This document shows positions 1 through 8,535 of a DNA stretch of 42,773 nt, in pieces. A program made the translations under genes and the position numbers. Source of the stretch: Verrucomicrobiales bacterium. Lineage in GTDB: Bacteria; Verrucomicrobiota; Verrucomicrobiia; Verrucomicrobiales; DEV007. The notes beneath the pieces were generated by a model, which worked only from the letters and a program-made list of their open reading frames with translations, ran no database searches and was not told where the DNA came from. The DNA is taken from positions 1 to 42,773 of the forward strand of contig JAKISY010000032.1 of NCBI GenBank assembly GCA_021648365.1, given 5' to 3'. Position 1 is the first letter of the stretch. Each line of letters begins with the position of its first letter.

Positions 1-159
1 TGGCTTCTGCGTTGAAATTAGAATCATTTAGCCCGCTAAACTCTGTCAAATTCCGCCTTGAATCCAAACGGAACTCTTTGCGGAGTTAATCAATTTATTT
101 CTGCGCGACTCCTTAGCGAGAACCCTCTGAAAAATCTTTACCATTAATATTATCCTCTC

Positions 160-195
160 TTCATCTGCGATCATCGGCGTAATCTGCGGTTCCCC
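160..195. repeat. Degenerate intergenic repeat (ATCTGCG type)
   Basis: The spacer before the first gene contains two spaced copies of ATCTGCG around ATCATCGGCGTA. The reverse-complement phrase CGCAGATTAC recurs near 41510 in another spacer. Positions 1-269 are open on the minus strand, but that translation only reads through this repeat and the AATCTCAAAT repeat, so I treat the region as non-coding. Confidence 0.5.
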
Positions 196-232
196 TCTTC
201 CTCTGACAAATGTCATGTAAGGGTGATATCCC

Positions 233-265
233 AATCTCAAATTTTTAATCTCAAATCTCAAATTT
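233..265. repeat. Short tandem repeat AATCTCAAAT
   Basis: AATCTCAAA occurs three times in 33 bases, ending 4 bases before the GTG start of the glycosyltransferase, where a ribosome binding site would be expected. No clear Shine-Dalgarno sequence is visible for that gene. Confidence 0.6.
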
Positions 266-269
266 ACCA

Positions 270-1484
270 GTGCGCATCCTCTTTCTCCATAAAAACTTTC
301 CCGCCCAGTTTCGACACATGGCGACAGCTATGGGCAAAAGCCTAGATCACACGGTGGTTTTTGCCACTGGACGCCGTGAAGGCGAAATCGAAGGCGTCGA
401 AAAACACCTCTTCCGCGACAATATCGAAGTCATACCGCAAACCCACAGCTTCGTGCAAGGCACAGAGACCGCAGTGAAAACAGCTCAAGACGCCTACCGC
501 ATCGCTGCTCAACTGAAAGCCAATCACTTTGTGCCAGACATCATCTTCGGCCACTCTGGCTGGGGACCGACCTTATTCATGAAGGATGCCTTCCCTCACG
601 CCAAATTCTTAGCTTACTTCGAGTGGTATTACCGCGCCGACAGTCCACTCTACAACTTTGACCAAAGCACCCCGCTATCTGAAAGCGCCATCCTGCACAG
701 CCGCGTGCGCAATGCCCCCATTCTCACTGACCTCTACAGTTGCGATGCAGGGTTCAGTCCGACCCAATGGCAAGCCGATCAATTCCCAGCCGAATATCGG
801 AACAAAATCAAAGTCCTGCACGACGGCGTAGATACCGATTTTTTCCAACCTTGGACTAACGGTCGCCGCCCCTTAGCCCTGCCCCGCCTGAATCTCGACC
901 TCTCGCAAGCCAAGGAAATCGTCACCTACATCGCCCGAGGCATGGAACCGATTCGAGGTTTTCCTCAGTTCATGAAAACCGTCGAGATCCTGCAAAAACA
1001 ACGCCCAGATTGTCACTTCGTCATCTGCGGTCAAGATCGAGTGGCTTACGGTGATCCTCACCCCGAAGGCAAAAGCTACAAAGAAGCCGCTCTAGAAGAA
1101 CTCGACCTCGACCATTCGCGCCTGCATTTCACCGGCCTGCTGCCCTACGAAGAATACGTGCAAGTGCTGCAAGCCTCCTCTGCCCACGTCTATCTCACTT
1201 GGCCTTTTGTACTATCGTGGAGCACCATCGAAGCGATGTCCTGTGGCTGCCCACTGATCGCCTCCGATACCGAACCCGTTCGCGAAGTCATCACTGATGG
1301 AGAAAATGGTCATCTCGTAGATTTTTTCGATACCGAAGCCATCGCAGCAAAAGTCAGCGAAGTATTAGACCACCCGCAAGACCAACAAAGCATCCGCCAA
1401 GCAGCCCGCCAAAGCGTGCTCGATCACTACGATCTCGCCCACACCCTACCGCAGCAAATGGCGTGGTTAGAAAGCTTTTTTTAA
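270..1484 (+). CDS. Glycosyltransferase family 4 (GT-B fold)
   Basis: A 404-residue protein with the layout of a GT4 retaining glycosyltransferase: an N-terminal start MRILFLHKNFPAQF typical of the acceptor-binding Rossmann half, and a C-terminal donor-binding half. The family signature E321-A-M-S-C-G-C-P-L-I-A-S-D followed by E338 and E342 is visible, with G-x-x-G-HLV just after. It would transfer a sugar from a nucleotide-sugar donor to a glycan or other acceptor in the cytoplasm; the substrate cannot be inferred. The start is GTG and no in-frame ATG gives a better N-terminus. The stop codon overlaps that of the convergent GNAT gene by 4 bases. The fold is certain, the acceptor unknown. Confidence 0.85.
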   Translation: MRILFLHKNFPAQFRHMATAMGKSLDHTVVFATGRREGEIEGVEKHLFRDNIEVIPQTHSFVQGTETAVKTAQDAYRIAAQLKANHFVPDIIFGHSGWGPTLFMKDAFPHAKFLAYFEWYYRADSPLYNFDQSTPLSESAILHSRVRNAPILTDLYSCDAGFSPTQWQADQFPAEYRNKIKVLHDGVDTDFFQPWTNGRRPLALPRLNLDLSQAKEIVTYIARGMEPIRGFPQFMKTVEILQKQRPDCHFVICGQDRVAYGDPHPEGKSYKEAALEELDLDHSRLHFTGLLPYEEYVQVLQASSAHVYLTWPFVLSWSTIEAMSCGCPLIASDTEPVREVITDGENGHLVDFFDTEAIAAKVSEVLDHPQDQQSIRQAARQSVLDHYDLAHTLPQQMAWLESFF

Positions 1485-2377
1485 TCTCCCCCCAAATAAT
1501 CACAGCCATAAAGCACATTGCTCTCGACCAACTTACCCCCGAAGCGACGAGCCAACTTGATCGTATCCTTGTGCAATTGAGTATCCCCCTCGAAATACAC
1601 CTGCTCAATTCCCAAAGTTCTTAGATTTTTCGCAAAGGTATACATCAAAGCCACATTGATCCAAGTACCACGAACTTCTGGCGATACCACGCGTGAATCG
1701 ATCACCAAACCTCGCTTGCCTTTGCGGATCAGCAATACCCCAACCGGCCCTTGAGATGAACGAATCACCACCGAAAGTTTTGGCAAAAAACCATCGCTTC
1801 CGCCCCGTAGTCGAGCGACCAAGGCATCTGGTATGCCACCCAAATACTTCAATACAAAGTCTCTCACAAAAGGCAACTTAGCTTGTTCAAGAGTAACGAT
1901 CTCATAAGCTTGATTGAACTTCTCTCGCTCAAAAATCCGCTTTGCCAAGGGCGCGACTACCTCCCAAGCATCGGCAGTTTTGATTTCAAAATATTGCAAA
2001 GTGCGTTTGACCTCAAAGCGCTCCAACGATTCAAAAAAAATCTCCTCTTCGCTTTTTTCTCCCACTGCAACCCCAGCTAACAAGCGTGAAACCCCTGCTG
2101 CTTGCGCGTGCTGCGATACCGCCTGCATCAACTGCCTACCCGCGCCTTTACGCCGATGCTCAGGAGATACCCACACCTGGAAACGCGCTTCTTTCTTCTT
2201 ACCACCACCCAACACCCTAAGCGATGCCAATCCGACCACATCATTCTCAACTCCCTGCTCAGCAAGAAAAAAAAGCGGACGAGGCGAGCTCATGAACGCT
2301 TGCGGCAAATGCTCCCGATACGAGTCGAGATCCTCTCCCTCATCCGCCAACCGAATCGTGATCCCCTCAGCTTTCAT
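1481..2377 (-). CDS. Tandem GNAT-family N-acetyltransferase
   Basis: A 298-residue protein that appears to contain two GNAT modules. The first (about residues 5-130) has the acetyl-CoA pyrophosphate loop HRRKGAGRQL at 74-83, matching the Q/R-x-x-G-x-G/A motif. The second (about 190-290) resembles the GNAT core around VVSPEVRGTWINVALM but lacks a clear acetyl-CoA loop, so it may be a degenerate or structural copy. The start codon lies 11 bases inside the 3' end of the upstream TIGR03032 gene, so the two are almost certainly co-transcribed and translationally coupled. The acceptor is unknown: amino acids, amines, sugars and protein N-termini are all possible for this superfamily. Confidence 0.75.
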   Translation of the reverse strand: MKAEGITIRLADEGEDLDSYREHLPQAFMSSPRPLFFLAEQGVENDVVGLASLRVLGGGKKKEARFQVWVSPEHRRKGAGRQLMQAVSQHAQAAGVSRLLAGVAVGEKSEEEIFFESLERFEVKRTLQYFEIKTADAWEVVAPLAKRIFEREKFNQAYEIVTLEQAKLPFVRDFVLKYLGGIPDALVARLRGGSDGFLPKLSVVIRSSQGPVGVLLIRKGKRGLVIDSRVVSPEVRGTWINVALMYTFAKNLRTLGIEQVYFEGDTQLHKDTIKLARRFGGKLVESNVLYGCDYLGGD

Positions 2378-3575
2378 CTACAGAACCTGACGCTTTTTTC
2401 TCAATTGCCTTCTGCTCGGAGCGCTCTTTCAAAGACTTACCAGCCGCTATTTTTTTTGGCGTAGGATGGATCCCTTCCACCGGTTGAATACTAATACTAC
2501 GCCGAATTTCATCCGTCATGAACCCTAACGCAGAAGGCGAGCGTGTCTGTGGAATCGCCACCACATCATACAGCTCTCGCACGTCCCCTTTCAGTTCCAA
2601 AAAATGCACCGAATCACCCGTGCGCAGATCGATCACTTGCAAACCCGCTCGCGCTTGCACTTTTTTCTCATCGAGCGCTTTATCTAAATTCAAACCAGAA
2701 AAAGTCCGGTTCTCACGACACTGGGAAAGCCCCACAATTGCAAAGTCGCCAAAAAATCCCATGCCACGTGCATAACCAGGAACAAAAGCAATCGGCTCAA
2801 AGGTTCCTGTTTTACGATTTACTTTGCCAAAGTAGCCTTCGCCAGAATTCAGCACATACAGCTCACCATTATGCAGACGCGGTGAATGAGGCATCGACAA
2901 CCCTTCACAAACGATGTCATTGGTGCGCACATCGATCACCACGCCACCGTCACGACGGTGCTCCCTCCACCCACCATGCACATCTGTAGTCGCAACCGCC
3001 GTCACATACGCAGGCTCGAATCCATCCATCGCCAAACCATTCAGGTGACAGCGATCCTCGGCTGCCAAGCGCGAAATGAAAGGTGGCTTCCACACTGGGG
3101 CAAAACTGCGTGACACACTAGGGCGCGCCAGACAAGAAAACATCGTATTAACAAAAATAGGCACCCCTTTTTCATCCACCGCGATGTCATGCGCATCCAC
3201 ATCGCCCGTTACATAACTGACCTGCGGAACGTAAAGTTTGTCGTGATGTCCCGACATCTGCCCCGGCTCCAGCGTATTTTCCAAACGCCACAGCTGATAC
3301 AAAGTGCTCATCCACAAGGTATTGGGTGCTGGACAGCAGAGCCCCATCACCCGCTGAAAATTGCGGTTGAATACGGTAACTTTACCATCATCCGTCGAAC
3401 CGATGAAAAAAACCTTACCTGCTTGATAGGTGGTGAACGCCAAGCTCAGGTTATGTTCTTGTAACCACGAGGTGAACTGCCTTGAGCAAGTCACATCAAG
3501 TTGGATCTGTCCAGGCTTACGAGCGGCCTTTTTTGCGGGTATTTTTTTCTTGGGTGTGGATGCCATGATTGCCAC
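2367..3575 (-). CDS. TIGR03032/DUF4915-family protein
   Basis: A 402-residue protein that I match to the conserved family TIGR03032 (DUF4915) by its ordered motifs: SLAFTTYQAGKVFFIG, FNRNFQRVMGL, LWMSTLYQLWRLEN, HDIAVDEKGVPIFVNT, CHLNGLAMDG and GYARGMGFFGDFAIVGLSQ. Repeated short strands with G-x-L-Y/V turns suggest a beta-propeller-like fold. The first 25 residues are Lys/Ala/Pro-rich and likely disordered. No signal peptide is seen. The biochemical role of the family is unknown; in other genomes it often neighbours glycosyltransferases, which fits this locus. Starts at residue 1 or 4 (MAIMAS) cannot be separated. The gene is transcribed away from the cyanophycin-synthetase-like gene across an 85-base spacer. 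Confidence 0.7.
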   Translation of the reverse strand: MAIMASTPKKKIPAKKAARKPGQIQLDVTCSRQFTSWLQEHNLSLAFTTYQAGKVFFIGSTDDGKVTVFNRNFQRVMGLCCPAPNTLWMSTLYQLWRLENTLEPGQMSGHHDKLYVPQVSYVTGDVDAHDIAVDEKGVPIFVNTMFSCLARPSVSRSFAPVWKPPFISRLAAEDRCHLNGLAMDGFEPAYVTAVATTDVHGGWREHRRDGGVVIDVRTNDIVCEGLSMPHSPRLHNGELYVLNSGEGYFGKVNRKTGTFEPIAFVPGYARGMGFFGDFAIVGLSQCRENRTFSGLNLDKALDEKKVQARAGLQVIDLRTGDSVHFLELKGDVRELYDVVAIPQTRSPSALGFMTDEIRRSISIQPVEGIHPTPKKIAAGKSLKERSEQKAIEKKASGSVDES

Positions 3576-3660
3576 TTTATACTAAATATGCCGCTTGTGA
3601 AGTCGGATTAAGCAGATATTTTAACTCTCGCCATCCTTAATCCAGCACATCCAACTCACT

Positions 3661-6135
3661 ATGAAAACCACCGACATCACGGCACTGGAAGGCCCCAATC
3701 GCTACCACCACCAACCCGTCTTGCGAGTGCGCTTCGAAGCTCCAGAATTCCTACGCAAAGAATGTCAGTGCAATAAAGCTCAACTAGCGCAGGCCTTGGC
3801 AACCATCCTGCCCAACTTCGAAGCCAACCTTGCTGCAGCTCAAACAAGTAAATCGGGTTTGGCAACCATGGACTTACTGCCAGCCATCGCACTAAGCCTG
3901 CAAAATCTCAACGGCGACCAGCTGAGCTTTCACCAAAGCACGGTTTCAGCCCGCCAAGAGCCTTCGCAAGCCGCATTCGAGATCGTTTTTGCCTACGAAT
4001 CGCAACAGGTCGCTCGCATGGCAGTCCCCCTAAGCGTGCGGATCCTCATCGCCGTATTGCAGCGCGACCTAGAAATCACCTTTCCAGAAAACCTACAAGC
4101 CCCTGATCATTTTGACATCGCTAAACAGATCGACCTGTTTGCCACCGCAGCAGTCCCCTATCAACTCGACTCCTGCACCCGCCTGCTCACCCGCGCACTC
4201 GAAAAACAACACATCCCTTGGCACCGTATCGATGACAGCAGCTCTCTGATCCAAGCGGGCTACGGCAAGCAACGAAAACTCATCCGCCAAACCTACAACA
4301 GCGACAGTTCTGCCCTAGCAAGCAGCATCGCCCAAGACCCGCTGCTCTGCCATACGCTACTAAGCCGTTCTGGCTTACCACTCGTTCGTCAAGCACTAGT
4401 CACCAACCCCGATCAAGCCCTCTTCCTGATCTCATCGTTCCCCTACCCGCTGATGGTCAAAGCCGCGCACGGCAGCCAAAGTCCCAAAGGTCTAAAAGTG
4501 AATGACGAGCTAGAACTGCGTGACGCCTTCCGCCAAGCCCAACAAAAAAGTAGCTCAGTGATCATCGAACCTCATCTAAAAGGACGCCGCCATCGTTTTT
4601 TCATCATCGGCAAAAAAGTCGTCGCCATCTCTCAAGCTCAAAACGACAGCTCGCACAAACACGCCCCTCTCATACTCGACCATGATGACAATGACGATAT
4701 TCACCCCGACAATATCGCCCTGATCGAAAGATGCGCAGCGATCATCGGACTCGACCTGTTGAGCATCGACTTCATCAGCACCGACCTGTCCCGCTCACAT
4801 CTAGAAGTAACTGGGTTCATCCACAACCTGCAATGCAATCCAGAGTTGCCCCCTATCAACTCTGAGCGTCAACACTCACAACCCGACCTAGCTGACCAAA
4901 TCATAAGACAGTGGTTCCCGCCTACTCACTCAGCCAGTGGACTCATCCCCATTGTCAGTATTTGCGGCAGCAACGGAAAAACCACCACCTGTCGCATGGT
5001 CGATGCCATTCTCCGCCAAGCTGGCCATTTCACTGGGATGAGCAATTCCGATGGCATCTACATCGACGGTCAGCTCACGATAGCCGGCAAACACGATGGC
5101 TTTCATGGTGCTCGCAGCATCCTCGCCGATTCCAGAGTCGAAGCCGCGGTGCTCGAAGCTGATCAAAAAAGCATCCTCCAACAAGGACTCGCTTTCTCCG
5201 CCTGCAGCGTCAGCGCGGTATTGAACATCACCCCTGATCCCGTCAGCTTCGACAGACCGGACAGCTTGGAAGGTATGTCAGAGATCAAACAACTGGTCGC
5301 CTCACAAGCCCGCGACACCATTGTCCTCAACGCCGATGACCCGCTGTGCATCGACATGATCCGTGAGCTCGGAGGACGTCCACTCAGTCTCGTCACTCGT
5401 GATCCAGATAACACCACCATCATGATCCCTGCCGCCGAAATCAGCTCCATCATCACGCTGAGCCAAGGCAAAAGCTCACACGTTCAGAATATCGTCATCC
5501 GTAGCGGCGGCGAAGATCAACACGTGCTCAAAACTCTCGACATCCCCGCCACTCATGACGGCTTAGCTCAACATCAAGTGGACAACGCCATGTTCGCAGT
5601 CGCCATCACTCACAGTCTAGGTATCGACCTCGAATCGATCCAAAAAGGGCTGCGTCGCTTCACTGGCGATTTCGATAACAACCCAGGCCGCTGCAATCTG
5701 ATCCACGACAAAGAGTTCACCGTCATCCTTGATTTTGGTAACAACCCGCAAGCCATCGAAGCGACCGCCGACTTCGTCGAAAATCTCGAAGCCGAAGGCA
5801 AGCGCATCGCCATACTCTCTGCACCCACCTCCCTCAGACCCGAACACTACCTCGCCATGGCGGAAGCCGCCGCCGATGGATTTGATCATATCATTTGCTC
5901 GAATCACTACACCTCCGATGCTAAGCAATACGCCGAAGTGCCAGCCGCCTTTGAACAAGCACTCAACAACTGCGGCTTCGATGCCGACGAAATCACCCTC
6001 TGCCCCGATCCCGACCAAAGCATCCGCACTGCAATGCAACAGCTCGAAGAAACCGATACCCTAGTCATCTTCGGCGACCAACCCAGCCGCCGCCGCCAAG
6101 TCGCTTTGGAAACCCTGCAAACAAACCCATTGTAA
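3661..6135 (+). CDS. Divergent cyanophycin-synthetase-like ATP-grasp/Mur-ligase protein
   Basis: An 824-residue protein with the three-part architecture of CphA: an N-terminal region starting E-G-P-N, a central ATP-grasp region (about 180-400, including H-I-P-W and QAGYGKQRKLI, which align with CphA IPW and QFGYG), and a C-terminal Mur-ligase half with an intact P-loop GSNGKTTT at 436-443 and NADDPL. CphA makes multi-L-arginyl-poly-L-aspartate. Several CphA signature motifs, recalled from memory, are replaced here: HxxEHVALELQ by PAIALSLQ (74-81), ETARGGILR by EADQKSILQ (499 onward), DYAHNP by DFGNNP (691-696), and GPGDRRDED by APTSLRPEH (from 721). ATP binding by the Mur half is plausible. 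Canonical cyanophycin synthesis is doubtful, and it could be a paralogue with a different amide-ligase product or a regulatory pseudoenzyme. No cyanophycinase lies nearby. Confidence 0.7.
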   Translation: MKTTDITALEGPNRYHHQPVLRVRFEAPEFLRKECQCNKAQLAQALATILPNFEANLAAAQTSKSGLATMDLLPAIALSLQNLNGDQLSFHQSTVSARQEPSQAAFEIVFAYESQQVARMAVPLSVRILIAVLQRDLEITFPENLQAPDHFDIAKQIDLFATAAVPYQLDSCTRLLTRALEKQHIPWHRIDDSSSLIQAGYGKQRKLIRQTYNSDSSALASSIAQDPLLCHTLLSRSGLPLVRQALVTNPDQALFLISSFPYPLMVKAAHGSQSPKGLKVNDELELRDAFRQAQQKSSSVIIEPHLKGRRHRFFIIGKKVVAISQAQNDSSHKHAPLILDHDDNDDIHPDNIALIERCAAIIGLDLLSIDFISTDLSRSHLEVTGFIHNLQCNPELPPINSERQHSQPDLADQIIRQWFPPTHSASGLIPIVSICGSNGKTTTCRMVDAILRQAGHFTGMSNSDGIYIDGQLTIAGKHDGFHGARSILADSRVEAAVLEADQKSILQQGLAFSACSVSAVLNITPDPVSFDRPDSLEGMSEIKQLVASQARDTIVLNADDPLCIDMIRELGGRPLSLVTRDPDNTTIMIPAAEISSIITLSQGKSSHVQNIVIRSGGEDQHVLKTLDIPATHDGLAQHQVDNAMFAVAITHSLGIDLESIQKGLRRFTGDFDNNPGRCNLIHDKEFTVILDFGNNPQAIEATADFVENLEAEGKRIAILSAPTSLRPEHYLAMAEAAADGFDHIICSNHYTSDAKQYAEVPAAFEQALNNCGFDADEITLCPDPDQSIRTAMQQLEETDTLVIFGDQPSRRRQVALETLQTNPL

Positions 6136-6160
6136 AAGCCCCTCATCCATCACGCACCAA

Positions 6161-6220
6161 TGTGAAACAGCTTTTCAAGCTGTGCGATCCCTCCCACAAC
6201 AGCTTACAAAGCTGTCTCAC
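6161..6220. repeat. Pair of stem-loops ACAGCTT-N3-AAGCTGT
   Basis: Two near-identical hairpins occupy the spacer between the convergent CphA-like and UbiB genes: ACAGCTT-TTC-AAGCTGT at 6167-6183 and ACAGCTT-ACA-AAGCTGT at 6199-6215, inside an outer GTGA/TCAC dyad. No T-tract follows, so this is a repeat rather than a clear rho-independent terminator. Confidence 0.6.
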
Positions 6221-6246
6221 ATCACGCAATACCATTGCTCCCTCAA

Positions 6247-6280
6247 AATTCCTAATTCCTAATTCCTAATTCCTAATTCT
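6247..6280. repeat. 7-bp tandem repeat AATTCCT x 4.8
   Basis: Four complete AATTCCT units and a partial fifth, followed immediately by a run of nine C. It lies 13 bases beyond the stop codon of the UbiB-family gene. Confidence 0.85.
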
Positions 6281-6292
6281 CCCCCCCCCAAC

Positions 6293-7945
6293 TCACTTCT
6301 TCGACTTCCGAATAGCCCTAATCAGCCAAAACCCCATCCAGAACGCCAACAGGCAACCCACCGCTCCAAACACCGACACCCCCCACACCGTCGGCGGAGC
6401 TGCCGTGCTCCACATCATCGCCGAACCCACAAACAGCGCAGCGGTCAACAGCCCATTGACCAATCGGTCCACCGTACCTTCCAATCGACGGTGCTCCATC
6501 TGCACCTCAAAAGTTCCCTTACGCACCCGGGCGAGGATGTCCGTCAAATCTCTCGGCAACGCATCCGCCAGACGTTTCCAATCACGATAAGATCGGTGAA
6601 CCTCCGTCAACAAACGCTTAGGAGTCAAGCGCCGTTTGATCGCCTTTCTGTAATACGGCGTGATCAAAGCCGCCAAATTAAAATTGGGCGATAACAGCTT
6701 AGCTGTGCCATCCAAGGTCACCAGCGTCTTCATCAACAAAGCAAAACTCGACGGCATGACAATATGAAAACTCCTGATTGCCTCCAACAAACGACTCATC
6801 GCACCCGCAGTATCAAAATCATTGATCGACTGCCCCACATAATCCGCCAAAAAATCACCGATCTCCGCACGCAGCTCATCTCGATCTAACTCTGGTGGTG
6901 TCTGTCCAATCCGCATCACCTGATCCGCCAGCTCTCCCGAATCCCCCTCCACCGCCGCCAGCAACATATCCTCGATCCCCTCGCGTAAATCCGTATCGAT
7001 CCGCCCCACCATACCCGCATCCAGCACCCCTAACACTCCCCCTTGCATCAGCATCAGATTACCCGGATGCGGATCAGCGTGATAAAAACCATCGCGGAAT
7101 ATCATATCCAGATACATGCTCGCCCCTCGATGAGCGAAATCCTCCAGATCCACACCCGACGCCTCCATCGCCTGTCGATCCGCCACCGGTATGCCTTCCA
7201 GCAACTCCATCACCAATACCCGCTGAGAACAAAACTCTCCGTAAACTTTAGGAAAGTGAATGAAAGGATCCTCTTCAAAATTTTCCGCAAACGACTCTAA
7301 GTGACGTCGTTCATAAGCAAAATCCATTTCCCTCAGCAAAGTGCGCTCAAAATATTTGGCGTTCGCCATCGGTTGATAATTTCTCAACTGCGCCGAATTT
7401 TTCTCCGCCAGCTCCGCTAAGCCCGAAAGAATATCCATATCCTGCCGCACCGCCTGCTCGATGCCTTGGTGGATCACCTTGACCACCACCACCTCTCCAG
7501 TCTTAAGAACCGCACGGTGAACCTGTCCAATCGAGGCAGAAGCCATCGCCTCCTGTTCAAACTCTGCAAACAATTCCTCTGGTCCAGCACCCAACTCGGC
7601 ACGGATCATCTCCGCCACCTGCTGATAATCATCCGCCGGCGTATCCGCTTGCAACTTGGATAACTCAATCGTCAACTCCGCCCCAATCAAATCAGGGCGA
7701 GTGCTAAGAATCTGCCCCACCTTGATGAAACTCGTCCCCAAATCCGTCATCGCCAGGCGAATGCGTTCCGGCGTCGTCAGATCACGCATCTCCTCAATCC
7801 TGCCTCCCTGCAAGTAGCGCTGCAGCCAATCGTAATCCAAATGCGAAAGCCAGTCCGCCAAACCATACTTGCCCAGCACCCCAATGATCTCCGCCACGCG
7901 CTTAGCGCTGCGATCCATTCTCACCAGAGTGCTCAGTTTCATCAT
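6293..7945 (-). CDS. ABC1/UbiB-family atypical kinase
   Basis: A 550-residue protein of the UbiB/AarF/ABC1 family, ATPases or atypical kinases linked to ubiquinone or other isoprenoid lipid metabolism at the membrane. All hallmark motifs are present: the KxGQ motif (K75-V-G-Q78), the Ala-rich nucleotide loop ASASIG (135-140) in place of a Gly-rich loop, the invariant lysine in VVVKV (K156), the catalytic loop HADPHPGN (289-296), and a metal-binding motif written D309-A-G. Two hydrophobic segments near residues 495-545 form the usual C-terminal membrane anchor, followed by a basic tail. The gene is monocistronic in this window and no quinone-biosynthesis gene is adjacent. The exact lipid substrate is not inferable. 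Confidence 0.9.
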   Translation of the reverse strand: MMKLSTLVRMDRSAKRVAEIIGVLGKYGLADWLSHLDYDWLQRYLQGGRIEEMRDLTTPERIRLAMTDLGTSFIKVGQILSTRPDLIGAELTIELSKLQADTPADDYQQVAEMIRAELGAGPEELFAEFEQEAMASASIGQVHRAVLKTGEVVVVKVIHQGIEQAVRQDMDILSGLAELAEKNSAQLRNYQPMANAKYFERTLLREMDFAYERRHLESFAENFEEDPFIHFPKVYGEFCSQRVLVMELLEGIPVADRQAMEASGVDLEDFAHRGASMYLDMIFRDGFYHADPHPGNLMLMQGGVLGVLDAGMVGRIDTDLREGIEDMLLAAVEGDSGELADQVMRIGQTPPELDRDELRAEIGDFLADYVGQSINDFDTAGAMSRLLEAIRSFHIVMPSSFALLMKTLVTLDGTAKLLSPNFNLAALITPYYRKAIKRRLTPKRLLTEVHRSYRDWKRLADALPRDLTDILARVRKGTFEVQMEHRRLEGTVDRLVNGLLTAALFVGSAMMWSTAAPPTVWGVSVFGAVGCLLAFWMGFWLIRAIRKSKK

Positions 7946-8005
7946 ACTGACACCAATTATCCACCACAGAGCAAAACAAGTCGAACTTATTTTGGCAACT
8001 AAAAG

Positions 8006-8029
8006 GTAGCGTGGGTGTCCTCACCCGCT
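8006..8029. repeat. Half-copy of the GTGTCCTCACCC hairpin repeat
   Basis: GTAGCGTGGGTGTCCTCACC followed by CGCT matches the left arm of the complete hairpin at 8166-8237 with one mismatch near its start. The right arm is missing. Confidence 0.7.
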
Positions 8030-8165
8030 GAGTATTTCAAGGAAATCCTCACAATGATAAAAACTCGTGACCAGACTCAATCCAAAACAACAGTCAAAAA
8101 ACGGCAGCAAATCATTTTCGACAAAGTCGCCTTCTTCCCCCCTCTTCAATACGTGTTATTGGAAA

Positions 8166-8237
8166 GTAGGGTGGGTGTCCTCACCCGCTCCCTTTTACTG
8201 TTATCTCACCAGCAGCGGGTGAGGACACCCACTCTAC
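8166..8237. repeat. 72-bp palindromic repeat
   Basis: A left arm of 24 bases (GTAGGGTGGGTGTCCTCACC then CGCT) pairs with the right arm (AGCGGGTGAGGACACCCACT then CTAC) with one mismatch; the loop is 24 bases. Related but diverged copies lie at 30105-30170 and 30199-30264. Confidence 0.85.
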
Positions 8238-8251
8238 CTCCATTTTTCGCA

Positions 8252-8279
8252 GCGTGCCCCTCCATTTACCATCCTGCAA
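8252..8279. repeat. Dispersed motif GCGTGCCCCTCCATT, copy 1
   Basis: GCGTGCCCCTCCATTTACC, then ATCCTGCAA. Matching copies occur at 19156-19179 and 27222-27246, each in a spacer beside a remnant gene or another repeat. Confidence 0.65.
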
Positions 8280-8535
8280 ACCCCCATCTCCAACCAAAAA
8301 AAACTTCATGTTCTCCATGCTCTTCATGGTAAACATCCCTCTTCCTTTGCGTTCTTTGCGCCTCTTGACCGCCGAAGCCTTGGCGAAGGAGAGTTGAGCG
8401 CAGCGGGCGAGAAAACCCCCGCCCCTTAAACCACCCCCCAAAAACAGCAGGAAAAGCCCCCGCCCTACAAAACACGCAATGCCATTACGTCCCACATAAT
8501 ATCTTGTCGTCACCTAGTAGCCAAAAAAGTCACTC

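Larger units (their letters stand above)
7946..8535. other. 590-bp repeat-rich spacer without a gene
   Basis: No credible gene is present. The short open frames on both strands run through repeats: two copies of the GTGGGTGTCCTCACCCGCT element, one copy of the GTGCCCCTCCATT motif, and about 90 bases of TTCATGTTCTCC / CTTTGCGTTCTTTGCG / GCCGAAGCCTTGGCGAAGG phrases (8308-8398) that look like degenerate dispersed repeats. Confidence 0.6.

Noticed and set aside
46..261. A 71-residue minus-strand open frame at the window start
   Set aside because: Its translation runs through two intergenic repeat motifs and resembles no protein; the frame is a by-product of the repeats.
3661..6135. Calling the large ligase a functional cyanophycin synthetase (cphA)
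   Set aside because: The architecture matches, but key motifs are replaced, so the name would overstate what is seen.
6895..7251. A proline-rich open frame opposite the UbiB gene
   Set aside because: It is the complementary-strand shadow of a well-supported gene; no start signal or family match.
8015..8513. Several short open frames in the 590-bp spacer
   Set aside because: They span the palindromic repeats on both strands and start in repeat sequence; no protein-like composition.
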